From Nemertoderma westbladi (taxonomy: Eukaryota; Xenacoelomorpha; Nemertodermatida; Nemertodermatidae), in assembly GCA_032718475.1 (NCBI GenBank), contig JAUCBJ010008729.1, forward strand, positions 1-64,000: DNA of 64,000 nucleotides. The letters are read 5' to 3'. Below are positions 33,842 to 43,573 of this stretch, in pieces. The position numbers and the translations under genes are program-made. Numbering within the stretch: position 1 is the stretch's first letter; each line of letters begins with the position of its first letter. The notes beneath the pieces were generated by a model. It was given only the letters and a program-made list of their open reading frames with translations. It was not told where the DNA came from and made no database searches.

Positions 33842-36800
33842 CTAACTCTGTTTTGAGGCAGGAGACAAATTATAATCTCCTGTCTTGATACGTGTCTCCT
33901 CTAATAACACAATATCTTGGACCGGTCGGTCCAAGGTGTGTAAACCATTAGTTTTACACTTTTTTGGGTGCGGACACTTGCACCTAATTTTCACAGTGAC
34001 TGTGCGCACTATGTTATGCACGTCTGGGTGTGTGTGCAAGATCACTCCAGTCTCCCAATACTTTCTCTTGACAATGGGTTCGGTTATCAGTACGTAATCT
34101 CCCCTTTGGAGGCTCCGAACCGTTTTGTACCACTTTGTTCTGGTGGATATGGTGGGAAGATAGTATTCCCGCCAATATTCCCAGAATGTGTACGCTACTA
34201 ATTGAGTCACTTTCCAGCTCTTACGACTATATAGGTCGGCACTAATGGGTTCTGATGCCGGCACAAGAAATGCTGGACTCTGCATTAGCAAATGATTCGG
34301 CGTTAATGCAACACCGTCTGGTAACATAGCTATCGGCCTCGAGTTTAGGGTATGCTCGATTTCAATGAAAGCTGTGACCAGTTCGTCGTCGGTAAGTTGT
34401 TTGTTCACAGGCAATGTTTTAGCAATGGCCTGCTTTACAGAGCGAACTAAACGCTCCCAACTTCCTCCTCTCCAAGGACTTTCTGGAGTATTGAATCTCC
34501 ATTCTACTCGTTGCGGCAAAAGTGCTGCAGAAATTTCCTTATTCTGTGCTGCTTTATGAGCCGCGTTCAACTCGCTATTCCCTCCGACAAAGTTTGTACC
34601 CTTATCGGAGTAGAACGCCTTTACTAGTCCTCTCCTGGCCATAAATCTCTTTAAGGCCAGGAGCAGAGATTTGGTCGACATGTCTGCCACACGCTCAATG
34701 TGTATGGCTCTACTCGCCATACATGTCAGTAGCAGACCCCATCGTTTGTGGGTCAGCCGTCCACTCTTTGCTTCAATCGGACCAAAACAATCCACCCCTG
34801 TGTTCGTAAAGGGTGGGTCATATGCATGCACTCTCGCTTCCGGGAGTTCAGCCATCTCCTGTTCCAATACTCTGGCGTTCACTCTCTTGCAAACCAGACA
34901 GGCGTCGTACATGGTGCCTACTGCCCTGCTTGGCTGCAATAGAATGAATCGCTGTCTCGCTGCCGACAAACAGTGTAACTTTCCCGCGTGATGCAACCTC
35001 TTGTGTATATCCCATAGAATCGCTCTTTGCAATTCTGTTGGGTGACTAGGGATTATCACTGGGAACCGAAACTGTGAGTTTATGTCGACAGTCTGGATTC
35101 TCGATCTATGACAAATCAAACCCTTATGGATTAATGGACTCCATTTTCTAAGGGGTTTATAGAGAACTGGTCGTTGAGCCGATAATAGATGGAATTCTTT
35201 GGGGAAGGCACACATTTGATAATGTTTCAAATGCTTTAATTCCGCTTGATCAATCTCATCCTCTGTCAGAGGTTGTTTCAATTTCCGAATTCGCTCACTA
35301 TTGGTGCTCAATGGTTCTCTCAAATGTTTCGAATGTTTTAAACAAAGGTACGAAATGTATCGGCTTAACCACGCAGTTCTTTTACAAATTGTCAGCCAAG
35401 AGGCAGACGAATTTAGTAATTTGTCATAAATACTGCATGACTCTAATGCCAGCGACGGTTGTCCGCTAACCAATGGAAGTTTCGAATCCAAACCCGCAGG
35501 TTTGGAAACCAAAGGCTCCATTGTGTCGGTCATTTTCTGTCCGTCACTTACCAACTGTGACTCCGGTTTAGTCTGTAAGGGTGGTTTTATGTCGTAACTT
35601 ACCCTTCCTGACCTAGTAGTCACGTAAGTCTGTTGGTCTGACAGGTCTCCGGGCCGCTCCAATGACTCTTCAGGCCGCTCCAATGACTCTTCAGGCCGCT
35701 CCAATGACTTAAGTTTGGCTTTAGACTTCGACTTAGAGACTTTCTCCACTTTGACTTCTGCATCTTCAGGCATCGGATTGGTCACTATCTTTAGTCGCTC
35801 TGGCCAATGTTCCTGTGTCCTTGTTAGAAAATCAGGTCCATGCAACCAAAACTCCTGCGACTCTTCCTGACAAAATTCCGCCGGCATTGCACCTCTCGAA
35901 GTTATGTCGGCCGGGTTCAACACTCCCGGACAATGTCTCCATTGTTCCTTCGTCGAAAAGTCAACGATCTGAGCGCGTCTGTTGGCCACAAATGTCTTTA
36001 GTGCAATATTGTCGGCCGCAATGTATACTAACACTAAGGATGCGTCCGTCCAATAGAATAAGGTCAATGTCGTGTCTAATTCCTCTGTTATTTGCTTACT
36101 TACCTCGACTGAAACTACAGCCGCCTGTAACTCTGCACGAGGGACAGTCATGTATTTGACCGGCATTGTCTTTGATCTAGAAGTCACAAAGGCCGTCTCA
36201 AACTTGTCCTGACTTACCTCTCGGCGAAGGTAGGCTACCATACCAAAGCCGGTGTCACTTGCGTCACTAAACATATGCAGTTCGAGATCAGCTGGAAATA
36301 CCAGCTGATTCGGAAAGTAGGAACGGGGTACGTCTATGTTTTTCAATAGATGTAACTCGGCTTCCCACTCTCTCCACTGCTTTGCATGTATAGGAGATAT
36401 TGGTTCGTCCCACTCTACGTCGGACAACCAAATTTTCCTCATGCACGCTCGTGCCTGTAATATAACCGGACTGATAAAGTTCATCGGGTCAAATAGTCTA
36501 CTCAATGTCGATAAGCAAATCCTCTTAGTCAAAACTTTGTCTGGGCTACTGGGCTCAAATCTAACTCTTACCTGGAACTTATCTGAGTTCGGGTTCCAAG
36601 CGAGTCCCAGTACTCGCGCCATGGGGATTGGTTCTACCCCCAATTCTATGTCTCCGCTCCCGCGATCTTTTACCGGGAACGACTCTAATAGGGCCTCCGA
36701 ATTCGTAGTGAACTTGGTCAGAGGAAATCCCCCTGTAGCCAAGCACTCTTGCAGGCCGTGAGCCACTTCTATGGCTTGTTCCGCCGTGTCCTTGGACACC

Positions 36801-38815
36801 AATCCGTCGTCCATGTAGAAGTTTCTCAAGATGGACTCGATAACCTCTACTGGGTACTTACCAATCTGGGCTGTTGCCGTTTTCTTTAGAACAAACAGCG
36901 TGCCATTCGGACTATCGCGGGCGCCAAATATCCTAACGTACATTTGGTATGTAACCACTGGGCCGGATAAGTCTTCATTCTCGTACCAGAGAAAGCGAAG
37001 GCTATCCTGGTCTGCCTTACAGGCTCTTACCTGGTGGAACATCGCCTCGATGTCACAAGTAAATGCGAATCGTCGCTGTCTAAAACGCAACAGTATTCCT
37101 ATCAAATAGTTATTCAGGTTGGGACCATCCATCAACTCTGAATTCAGGGACATACCTCTATAGACTGCTGCGCAGTCGTTGACTACTCGGACTTTGTCTG
37201 GCTTGTCAGGGTGAGTCACATAGTGGTGTGGAAGGTAATAAGTCTGGTCTGTCACTAAGTCAGGGTCCTCTACCTTCCCAGCAAATCCCTTGGCGAAATA
37301 GTTGTTGATCTGGGCGCAATACTTCTCCCTAATGTCCGGATTCCTTAACAACCGAGCCCTTACTCCGTTCAATCTTTTCAAGGCTAAGTTGTAGTTGTTC
37401 TCCAACTTAGGTGGTTGTCGACGCCACAACATTCCAACTTCAAAATGTCCAGTCGGTAGCAGACGTATGGTGTCTTCCATCATCTCCAGCGACCGTTTTT
37501 CATCAGTAGACATGGCTAGGTCATATCCACCGGGTTCCATTGCGTCCCTATCCAGCCATTCGACGGTTCTGGCTCCTGTCTCGAGGTCCTGGCGTATCAA
37601 TTCCTTCTGTAATTCCTCCTCACTGTATTGGAAAATGTCGAGGTCTCGATATTTAGCCACTTGACCCTCCACTATGTCTGTATAAGTCAAAACGTTAGTC
37701 AAATAGGTAGCGTGGGCCGCTGAACCAGACCCACGGGTCTGATAACAGTAGTCCTCGGGTTCACTATCTGTCCGGTCGTTATGAAGTGGTTCCGACAACC
37801 TAACATTATCGGGAATCAACTCCTCGTCCGACTCGCTAAAGTCACTATAGTGGTCAATACAGGTTCTCCTAAACTCGTCTATGTCTGGTGGTTCTACTAA
37901 CGGTGGTTGAGTTATAGGCTGTAATTCGTCGTATCTATTCATTGGCTTGTCGCCACCTGTAAACTCATAAGACATGGGTACTCGTGTATACCAACCTAAT
38001 ATAGTCCTATGGGCATGTGGTCCATTGACATGCGGCTCAGCTGGTCTCGTTTCCCATATCTGGTGTGCGATCAGCTGTTCTGCACCAATCAACATAGAAA
38101 CATTCCTATAACCTACCTGGTGTCTGGGTATCCTGAGCTTGTCAAAATACTCCTGTGCTATGGGACTCATCGGCGGCACCTTACCTAACTGCCTGCCGAA
38201 TCCCTTCATAGCTAGACACTTAAATCCGTCCAATGGCAAAGCTTTCCGTTCTTGTCGAGTGTGTTGGTCTCTCGGTAGTAGGGAATCTAGTTCTACCGAA
38301 ATTCTGTGTCCCTTGAGGTCTCCTACCCCATGCATAGACTTCAACTCTATTTGGATCTCCTCGGCGTCCTGGAAGCTAGAAACAGCTCTCGCCACTTCCT
38401 CGTCGATATAAGATAATGTGGACGCAGTGTCCAACATCACATATATTCGCTTCGATCCCTTATCGCCAGTGAGTTTCACCGGAATCACGCTAAATATTTC
38501 CGACGTGGCCGATGATAAATACGTCCGCGCGCTGGTCGATGAACTATCCGCGGTGAAACCTTGGCAGGTCACTTCTCTCGCGCTCGACTCGCCATCCTCG
38601 TCCGACGAACCTGGTTGGTAACCATCGTCCTGGATGCCGGTGTACGTATTTCTCCTTATCGATACGGGTTCTTTGCTCCCCTTCCTGTGAGGATTTCGCT
38701 GTAAGTAACGGTCCGTCGGGGTGTGGAAATCCGCATGTAGCAACTTGTAGTCTGCCGCATTCCATGCATCCGTCCTTGCTGTTCGGGCACTGCCGCCGTA
38801 CATGACCTGGCGCAA
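33842..38815 (-). CDS. Element B pol polyprotein (protease, RT, RNase H, integrase)
   Basis: 1657 codons without a stop from the first Met at 38,815; the frame is +1 to gag and overlaps it by 272 bp. In order: retropepsin-like protease (MLDTASTLSYI, D129); RT with DKVRVVNDCAA, TCDIEAMFHQV (D588) and FYMDDGL (669-670); RNase H with HMFSDASDTGFG (D851), PRAELQAA (E895) and YWTDAS (D924), plus NPADITSRG; a Lys/Ser/Glu-rich tether (1020-1110) with a threefold repeat; integrase with HKRLHHAGK and CLVCK zinc ligands, DDE residues in TGVDCFGPI (D1342), YSDKGTNFVGG (D1404) and GGSWERLVR (E1454); and a BEL-type C-terminal domain. All catalytic residues look intact. Domain order and motifs are those of BEL/Pao. 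Confidence 0.93.
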   Translation of the reverse strand: MRQVMYGGSARTARTDAWNAADYKLLHADFHTPTDRYLQRNPHRKGSKEPVSIRRNTYTGIQDDGYQPGSSDEDGESSAREVTCQGFTADSSSTSARTYLSSATSEIFSVIPVKLTGDKGSKRIYVMLDTASTLSYIDEEVARAVSSFQDAEEIQIELKSMHGVGDLKGHRISVELDSLLPRDQHTRQERKALPLDGFKCLAMKGFGRQLGKVPPMSPIAQEYFDKLRIPRHQVGYRNVSMLIGAEQLIAHQIWETRPAEPHVNGPHAHRTILGWYTRVPMSYEFTGGDKPMNRYDELQPITQPPLVEPPDIDEFRRTCIDHYSDFSESDEELIPDNVRLSEPLHNDRTDSEPEDYCYQTRGSGSAAHATYLTNVLTYTDIVEGQVAKYRDLDIFQYSEEELQKELIRQDLETGARTVEWLDRDAMEPGGYDLAMSTDEKRSLEMMEDTIRLLPTGHFEVGMLWRRQPPKLENNYNLALKRLNGVRARLLRNPDIREKYCAQINNYFAKGFAGKVEDPDLVTDQTYYLPHHYVTHPDKPDKVRVVNDCAAVYRGMSLNSELMDGPNLNNYLIGILLRFRQRRFAFTCDIEAMFHQVRACKADQDSLRFLWYENEDLSGPVVTYQMYVRIFGARDSPNGTLFVLKKTATAQIGKYPVEVIESILRNFYMDDGLVSKDTAEQAIEVAHGLQECLATGGFPLTKFTTNSEALLESFPVKDRGSGDIELGVEPIPMARVLGLAWNPNSDKFQVRVRFEPSSPDKVLTKRICLSTLSRLFDPMNFISPVILQARACMRKIWLSDVEWDEPISPIHAKQWREWEAELHLLKNIDVPRSYFPNQLVFPADLELHMFSDASDTGFGMVAYLRREVSQDKFETAFVTSRSKTMPVKYMTVPRAELQAAVVSVEVSKQITEELDTTLTLFYWTDASLVLVYIAADNIALKTFVANRRAQIVDFSTKEQWRHCPGVLNPADITSRGAMPAEFCQEESQEFWLHGPDFLTRTQEHWPERLKIVTNPMPEDAEVKVEKVSKSKSKAKLKSLERPEESLERPEESLERPGDLSDQQTYVTTRSGRVSYDIKPPLQTKPESQLVSDGQKMTDTMEPLVSKPAGLDSKLPLVSGQPSLALESCSIYDKLLNSSASWLTICKRTAWLSRYISYLCLKHSKHLREPLSTNSERIRKLKQPLTEDEIDQAELKHLKHYQMCAFPKEFHLLSAQRPVLYKPLRKWSPLIHKGLICHRSRIQTVDINSQFRFPVIIPSHPTELQRAILWDIHKRLHHAGKLHCLSAARQRFILLQPSRAVGTMYDACLVCKRVNARVLEQEMAELPEARVHAYDPPFTNTGVDCFGPIEAKSGRLTHKRWGLLLTCMASRAIHIERVADMSTKSLLLALKRFMARRGLVKAFYSDKGTNFVGGNSELNAAHKAAQNKEISAALLPQRVEWRFNTPESPWRGGSWERLVRSVKQAIAKTLPVNKQLTDDELVTAFIEIEHTLNSRPIAMLPDGVALTPNHLLMQSPAFLVPASEPISADLYSRKSWKVTQLVAYTFWEYWREYYLPTISTRTKWYKTVRSLQRGDYVLITEPIVKRKYWETGVILHTHPDVHNIVRTVTVKIRCKCPHPKKCKTNGLHTLDRPVQDIVLLEETRIKTGDYNLSPASKQS
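35645..35707. repeat. 21-bp tandem repeat (3 units) in pol tether
   Basis: Three near-identical units of GGCCGCTCCAATGACTCTTCA (the last diverging) encode SLERPEE repeats between RNase H and integrase. The repeat keeps the frame and lengthens a flexible linker. Confidence 0.85.
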
Positions 38816-41757
38816 GACATGCCCAACAGGTGTCCAACGTCCGCACTTGAACTCTTCTCTGTTCCGAATTTAATTCTTTGAACCGTCTGCAACTATCTAA
38901 CTTATGGTCGTCAGATCTTACCTCCTTTAGTAAACAGTATTGGCAACCTACAAATCCATCCGGCAACTCCTGTTGCTTTAACCTAGGTCTATCTAACCGC
39001 TCACCTGACCATACTCGCGAGTCTGATCTAAAGGCTGGGGTATTCGAATTATATCTGTCTACTGAGTTAAATGTCACAGTGGTCCTGTCATCGTCAAAAC
39101 TTACCATAGACTTACCGGTAACAGGTTTAGACTCCCTCATATTCTCCTCTGAGAAGTTTGATTTCATCTCTGCTACTGCGTCTGTGGCTATCATGTCATG
39201 AATATGCTGAAGTGTCAATACTTTACCTTGGCCCTCCAACTTATTCTCTAATTTGCGCCATTTCTGTCGATAACGCATATTTAGACGTCTTATTACGCTT
39301 TTCAAAACTTCGGCGTGATCACCATGATGAGGTAGATTCACCGTCCTCAGGATGTCCAATGCGTTCGAAATAGCGTTCGCTAAGTTCAAAAGCTCTAACG
39401 GAGTTGTAATCCTTCCGCCCTTACCCAAGTCTTCTACTATCGACTGCGCCATCTTGGTTTTATTCCCGTAGATGTCGCTAAGCGTCTTCATCGCTAACTC
39501 AAATGCTCTCTCGTTGCCGACGAAGTTATCAGCAATGGCTCTAGGTTCTCGATGGAGCATCTGAAGCAAATAGTTGAACTTCTCGTTGGGAGTAAAGGTG
39601 CTGTTGGTTAGCTGCTCGTCGACATAGGTTTTAAAGGTCCTCCAGTGCTTATGGTTGCCCATAAACTTCTGGGGTTGTTGCGTCGGCAGTCCTTGCCTAG
39701 CAGCAAACTTACCTATGTCCCTAAGGGTTGCGTCGTTCCGGGTTAACAAATGGTTTAGTTCCGCAGGGTTGTTAAGTCTGGTCCTTTCCCGGTGGTTCCA
39801 ACTTACCTGCTCCGCGTCGGTCCTTCTTTCCTTATAGTTTCGGGACTTCTGACGTCTCATTTCTTCCTCTTCATCGCTCGACTCGGTGTCAGTCCTTAAC
39901 GCTCGCGATGGTTTGCGCGCCGAGGCCCTGATCCAAGCCTCCTCTATAAATTTCTCGGCTGAGTTTTCGAAGTTGGGATTAGAGATGTTCGGGACAGGCG
40001 TCCTTACCTGAGGTCTATGTGGTATAGTTTCCTCCGATATGCGTACTCGTTGACTAGGCTGGACTTTGTCTAACTCAGGTCTGCTAGGATTAGAATTACT
40101 TCTTACCTGGGCTGCTTCCTTTAACCGTAGGTTGCTAAGCATGTCCGTTATAGGTTGGATGTGTGGCGATATAGCTTGCGCTAAACTAGCACTCAACTCA
40201 TCCCTCGTAATAAATTCCTGGCTAGGGTTCTGTTGTATAGTCGGCTCTATCTGAGTAATCCGCTGTCTCTCATATGATCCCTCTTCCGGTTTAACCCGGA
40301 AGTTCTCCGTCGAACTGGGTCGGCGCTCCGTCCGCGTATTCCAAACCCGCGGGTTCGGTTCGCCCAATACTCGGCCCGTCGGAGTTTCTTCTCTAAATTC
40401 TTCGTTGTCGCGTTCGGTGTATAGTGGTGCGGCGTTCCGATGACGTAGATCCTGCGCGATAGGTGAAGCACTAATACCAACTGGCGTGCGATATGTAGAG
40501 AATGGTTTAACGATCCGTGTACTCGTAATAGCTGGACCGGGTATAGGAATTTTGGTCGTCGTCGACTCGCGTATGGTCGGAGTTCTCGCTTCCTGTTCGG
40601 CCTTCTGCAGTGCGAACAGTTCTCGCAACTCGGTCCCTACACTCGCCCCACATTCTTCGATCATTCGCATCCCCTTCTCGGCGATTTCGTTCGCCTTCCT
40701 AGTCCGTTCTTCGCTCTCTAAACTTAATCTCGCACTTTCCAACTGCGCCAGTTTACGTTCTTCTTCTTCCCTCGCTCGTCTCGCTGCGCCCTCTTCTTCC
40801 ACTCGCGCCTTTTCTTCATACAATGCGCGTCTTCTTTTCTCGATCTCGAGTTCGCGTTCCTTGCGTCCGCGTTCGAGTTGAAGCTCGCGCTCCTTCTGTT
40901 CACGATCGAGTTTCTTGCGCTCGCGTTCGGCTTGGAGTTCGCGTTTCTTCGCTTCCTGTTCGCGTTCGAGTTGGAGTTCGCGTTTCTTCGCTTCCCGTTC
41001 GCATTCAAGTTGGAGTTCGCGTTTCTTCGCTTCCCGTTCGCATTCGAGTTGGAGTTCGCGTTCTCTCTGTTCGCATTCGAGTTCCTCGCGTTCGCGCTCG
41101 GCTTGGAGTTCACGTTCCCTTTGCTCGCGTTCCGCTCGCTCGCGCTTACTTATCTCTTCCAACTCTCGTAACTCTGCGTCCAACTTACGTGTGCGCTTCC
41201 GTTCCCTTTCGGCTTCCTTCCGTGCTTCCTGTGCACGCAAAACTTCCGCCTGCTGTTCGTCTAGTCGGCGTCTTCTCTCCTCCGCCGAGTTGTGAGAAAC
41301 AAGGGATCTAGCACATATTACCTTACCTCGCGCGTGACTAACCTGGGAATCGCCGCTGTCTCTAGATGCGTCGTCGGGTGGAGTCAACGTCCTCTGTTGA
41401 ATGTTCTCCGTCGTCGGTAGCACCTGACCCGGTACCACCACTCCATTCTGCATCAGCCAGCTAGTAACTTCCCTCTGATAACGGCGCTCCTCTTTATCCT
41501 GCGTCTCTTCTCGCTCCACTAAGTCTCTTAACTCTGCGTCACTCACCTGAGTCGCCTGCGCTTGTGATGCCCATAGCAGCCAGTTCTCTGTCCTAACTCG
41601 TCGGAATCGCTCCGATAACTCGCGGTGCTCTAACAAGGCTGCTAAAACCCTGTCGTAAATCCTCGTCGCCACGTCGCTCGACTGAGACTCCACTGCCTTC
41701 TTCGCTAGGACTGCAAGCTCCTCCGTCTGCTTGAATAACGCTGAGTTATTCCTCTTC
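38544..41757 (-). CDS. Element B gag (coiled coil, DUF1759-like capsid region, zinc knuckles)
   Basis: Counting from the Val codon at 41,693, the frame gives 1049 residues; it is open from about 41,757, overlapping the end of the upstream ORF by some 50 bp. Residues 140-345 form a very charged coiled coil with tandem RELQLECEREAKK blocks. Residues about 675-850 match the Pao gag region called DUF1759 (PQKFMGNHKHWRTFKTYVDE, then FNYLLQMLHREPR and VEDLGKGG). Cysteine clusters follow: CQYC at 917-920, CWACLAPGHVRRQC at 956-969, and CMECG at 976-980 with later Cys/His. These would form the particle and bind RNA. The end overlaps pol, so pol expression needs a +1 shift or splicing. Confidence 0.88.
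40895..41060. repeat. Tandem repeat coding the gag coiled coil of element B
   Basis: Three to four units of about 39-54 bp encode RELQLECEREAKK-type blocks at residues 212-262. The repeat is in frame. Confidence 0.75.
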
Positions 41758-42292
41758 TAATCTCTGCTAACTCTACCCTCCCGATGTTCGCTGAGTCGGC
41801 TAACATTTTCCTTACCTTGTCCGCCGTCCGGGTTATATGTCCGGCATGCGCGCGAAGTTTCTTCTTCATCGCAGTGTCGAACTCTCTATCACTTACCTGA
41901 CTTACGCTCGGTGGACTTGAAGGATTATTTCGGGAACTACGGGTACTCCTTACAGCCGCTGGGACCACGGCACTTACCATACCCACAGGTCTGGAAACCG
42001 GGCTCCGGGCTCTCGCTTCTGCTACACTACCCTCCTTATCACTCACCTCTGGTCGGGTTGCTGTACAATCCTTCCTTACAGTAGCGGTAGGGGATCCTAA
42101 TACTATTACTTGAGGTTGTTGTTCTTCCTCACTAGTCACTGTCTCGTCCTCCTGTTCACTTACGTCAGCGTCGCTCGCTGCGTCGTCATAGTCGGCATTG
42201 TCGTCAACAGTAATATTGACGCTATCGTCAGTCGGCGGTCCAGCCGCCGTCTCGTAGCTGTCCTCTAGTGCCTCTTTGTCTGAGACACTCAT
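41705..42292 (-). CDS. Element B N-terminal gag ORF (acidic, unknown)
   Basis: 195 codons from ATG at 42,292. The first 60 residues are strongly acidic (DDNADYDDAASDADVSEQED). A Ser/Pro-rich middle and a basic C-terminal end (RSRRRSLQS-like) follow. No domain is recognised. The main gag frame overlaps its last 50 bp in another frame (-1), so the two may be joined by frameshifting or splicing, or may simply be separate products. Element A has an ORF at the same place (24,210-23,170) with a +1 relation, so the shift type is not conserved. Confidence 0.6.
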   Translation of the reverse strand: MSVSDKEALEDSYETAAGPPTDDSVNITVDDNADYDDAASDADVSEQEDETVTSEEEQQPQVIVLGSPTATVRKDCTATRPEVSDKEGSVAEARARSPVSRPVGMVSAVVPAAVRSTRSSRNNPSSPPSVSQVSDREFDTAMKKKLRAHAGHITRTADKVRKMLADSANIGRVELAEIRRGITQRYSSRRRSLQS

Positions 42293-43573
42293 AGTCTAAA
42301 TAATGTTTGCCTTCCGGCAAAATTATCTCGCAAAAGTTCGAGATATTATTATAATTTAACCGAAATACGGTCAAATTAATTGTCAAATAATCAGTTGGTC
42401 CAAAATGTCAAATAAATTCGCAATGCAATATTGTGAATTTAATGGGGTATATAGTTATAGCAAATACTAGCACAATATTTAAACAAAAATATTATTATAT
42501 AGCTACTATATAGCATTAAATACTGGTATAGCACAAAATAACTCTGAATCTAATACAAAATATTCAAAATATACTTGCCACCCGAATATTTCTAATTTTA
42601 TATATATAGCTCTAATCAACGTAATTTTAATTTCAAATATTATATGTATCCACTAGCGCGTGGCTACATCTTCGGGTTGCGACTCTCTCTAACTCTCTCT
42701 CTAACTTGAGCGATTCAAAAAACCATGGCCGGCTAAACCTAAATATCCTAACTAATAAATTGAGTTCAGCTTCGCAGTTAAACAACCGATAATTTTTTAC
42801 TGCTTCCACAAACACACTGGTGCCAACAGAACAACCAACCTTGTTTGCTGTGAGATTCCACGTCCGCGTCCAAAGATTCAGGCTCTCCGCTGATTGCAAA
42901 CCGAACCCGCAGACCCACACGAACCCCAAACTCAGAAGTTCCGTCTTGCCATGTATCTCCAGATGGTATAAAATAACTAAGCGGTTACCTAACATACCGG
43001 TACAAAACTCTAGAATTTTACAAAATAATTTTGACCGAAACTGAATTCTCGCAAACCTAGCTAATAATTTTCAAAAACTTACTAATTACAATTTGCCCTA
43101 AGGCCTAAGGAACTGTATTCGCAATTAGTAAAAACGCACTACCGTACATCCACTGTATGCAGTACAGTAAGTAAAACAGTACACCAACCTAACAGCCTAA
43201 TGATACTGTATATGTGGTACGGCAAAACAAATGTCCCTTCTACCGTACGCAGTAACAGCAATCAGCCTAATGTACTACTGTACTATTGTACGCAGCCAGT
43301 GAATACAGTAATCTAAACTAACAACCTAAAGGAATATGCTCAATGTCTTACCGTACGCTAGCCTATAGCCTACAGCAGACGATCACGTGCTCTAATTTAT
43401 TGCCTAATACTATGATACTACTAATCAGCCTAAGAATACACTATCGACTGCTGCAAGCAACAGCCAATAAATGCACGTGTTACTGATACGAAGTATCAGT
43501 AATCTAAACTAACAGCCTAAGAATACTCTATTTACTGTACGCTACAGCCTACAGCAAACAGTCCACGTGTTAC
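42293..43573. other. Element B leader between 5' LTR and gag
   Basis: About 1.28 kb. A minus-strand frame of 120 codons (42,995-42,633) is of unknown meaning. From about 43,120 to 43,570 degenerate repeats of CAGCCTAA, TACTGTACGC and CACGTGTTACTGATA recur, the last copy of CACGTGTTACTGATA running into the LTR. No tRNA-like primer-binding site is recognised next to the LTR. Confidence 0.55.

Noticed and set aside
33840-38900. Many plus-strand open frames opposite pol and gag
   Set aside because: These are shadows of the minus-strand genes, with no motifs and low-quality composition.
42633-42995. 120-codon minus-strand ORF in the leader of B
   Set aside because: It has no recognisable domain and no counterpart in A. 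I mention it only in the leader entry.
43495-43573. Primer-binding site next to the 5' LTR of B
   Set aside because: The sequence after the LTR (GTAACACGTGGACTG) was not recognisable as the complement of a tRNA 3' end, so I did not call one.
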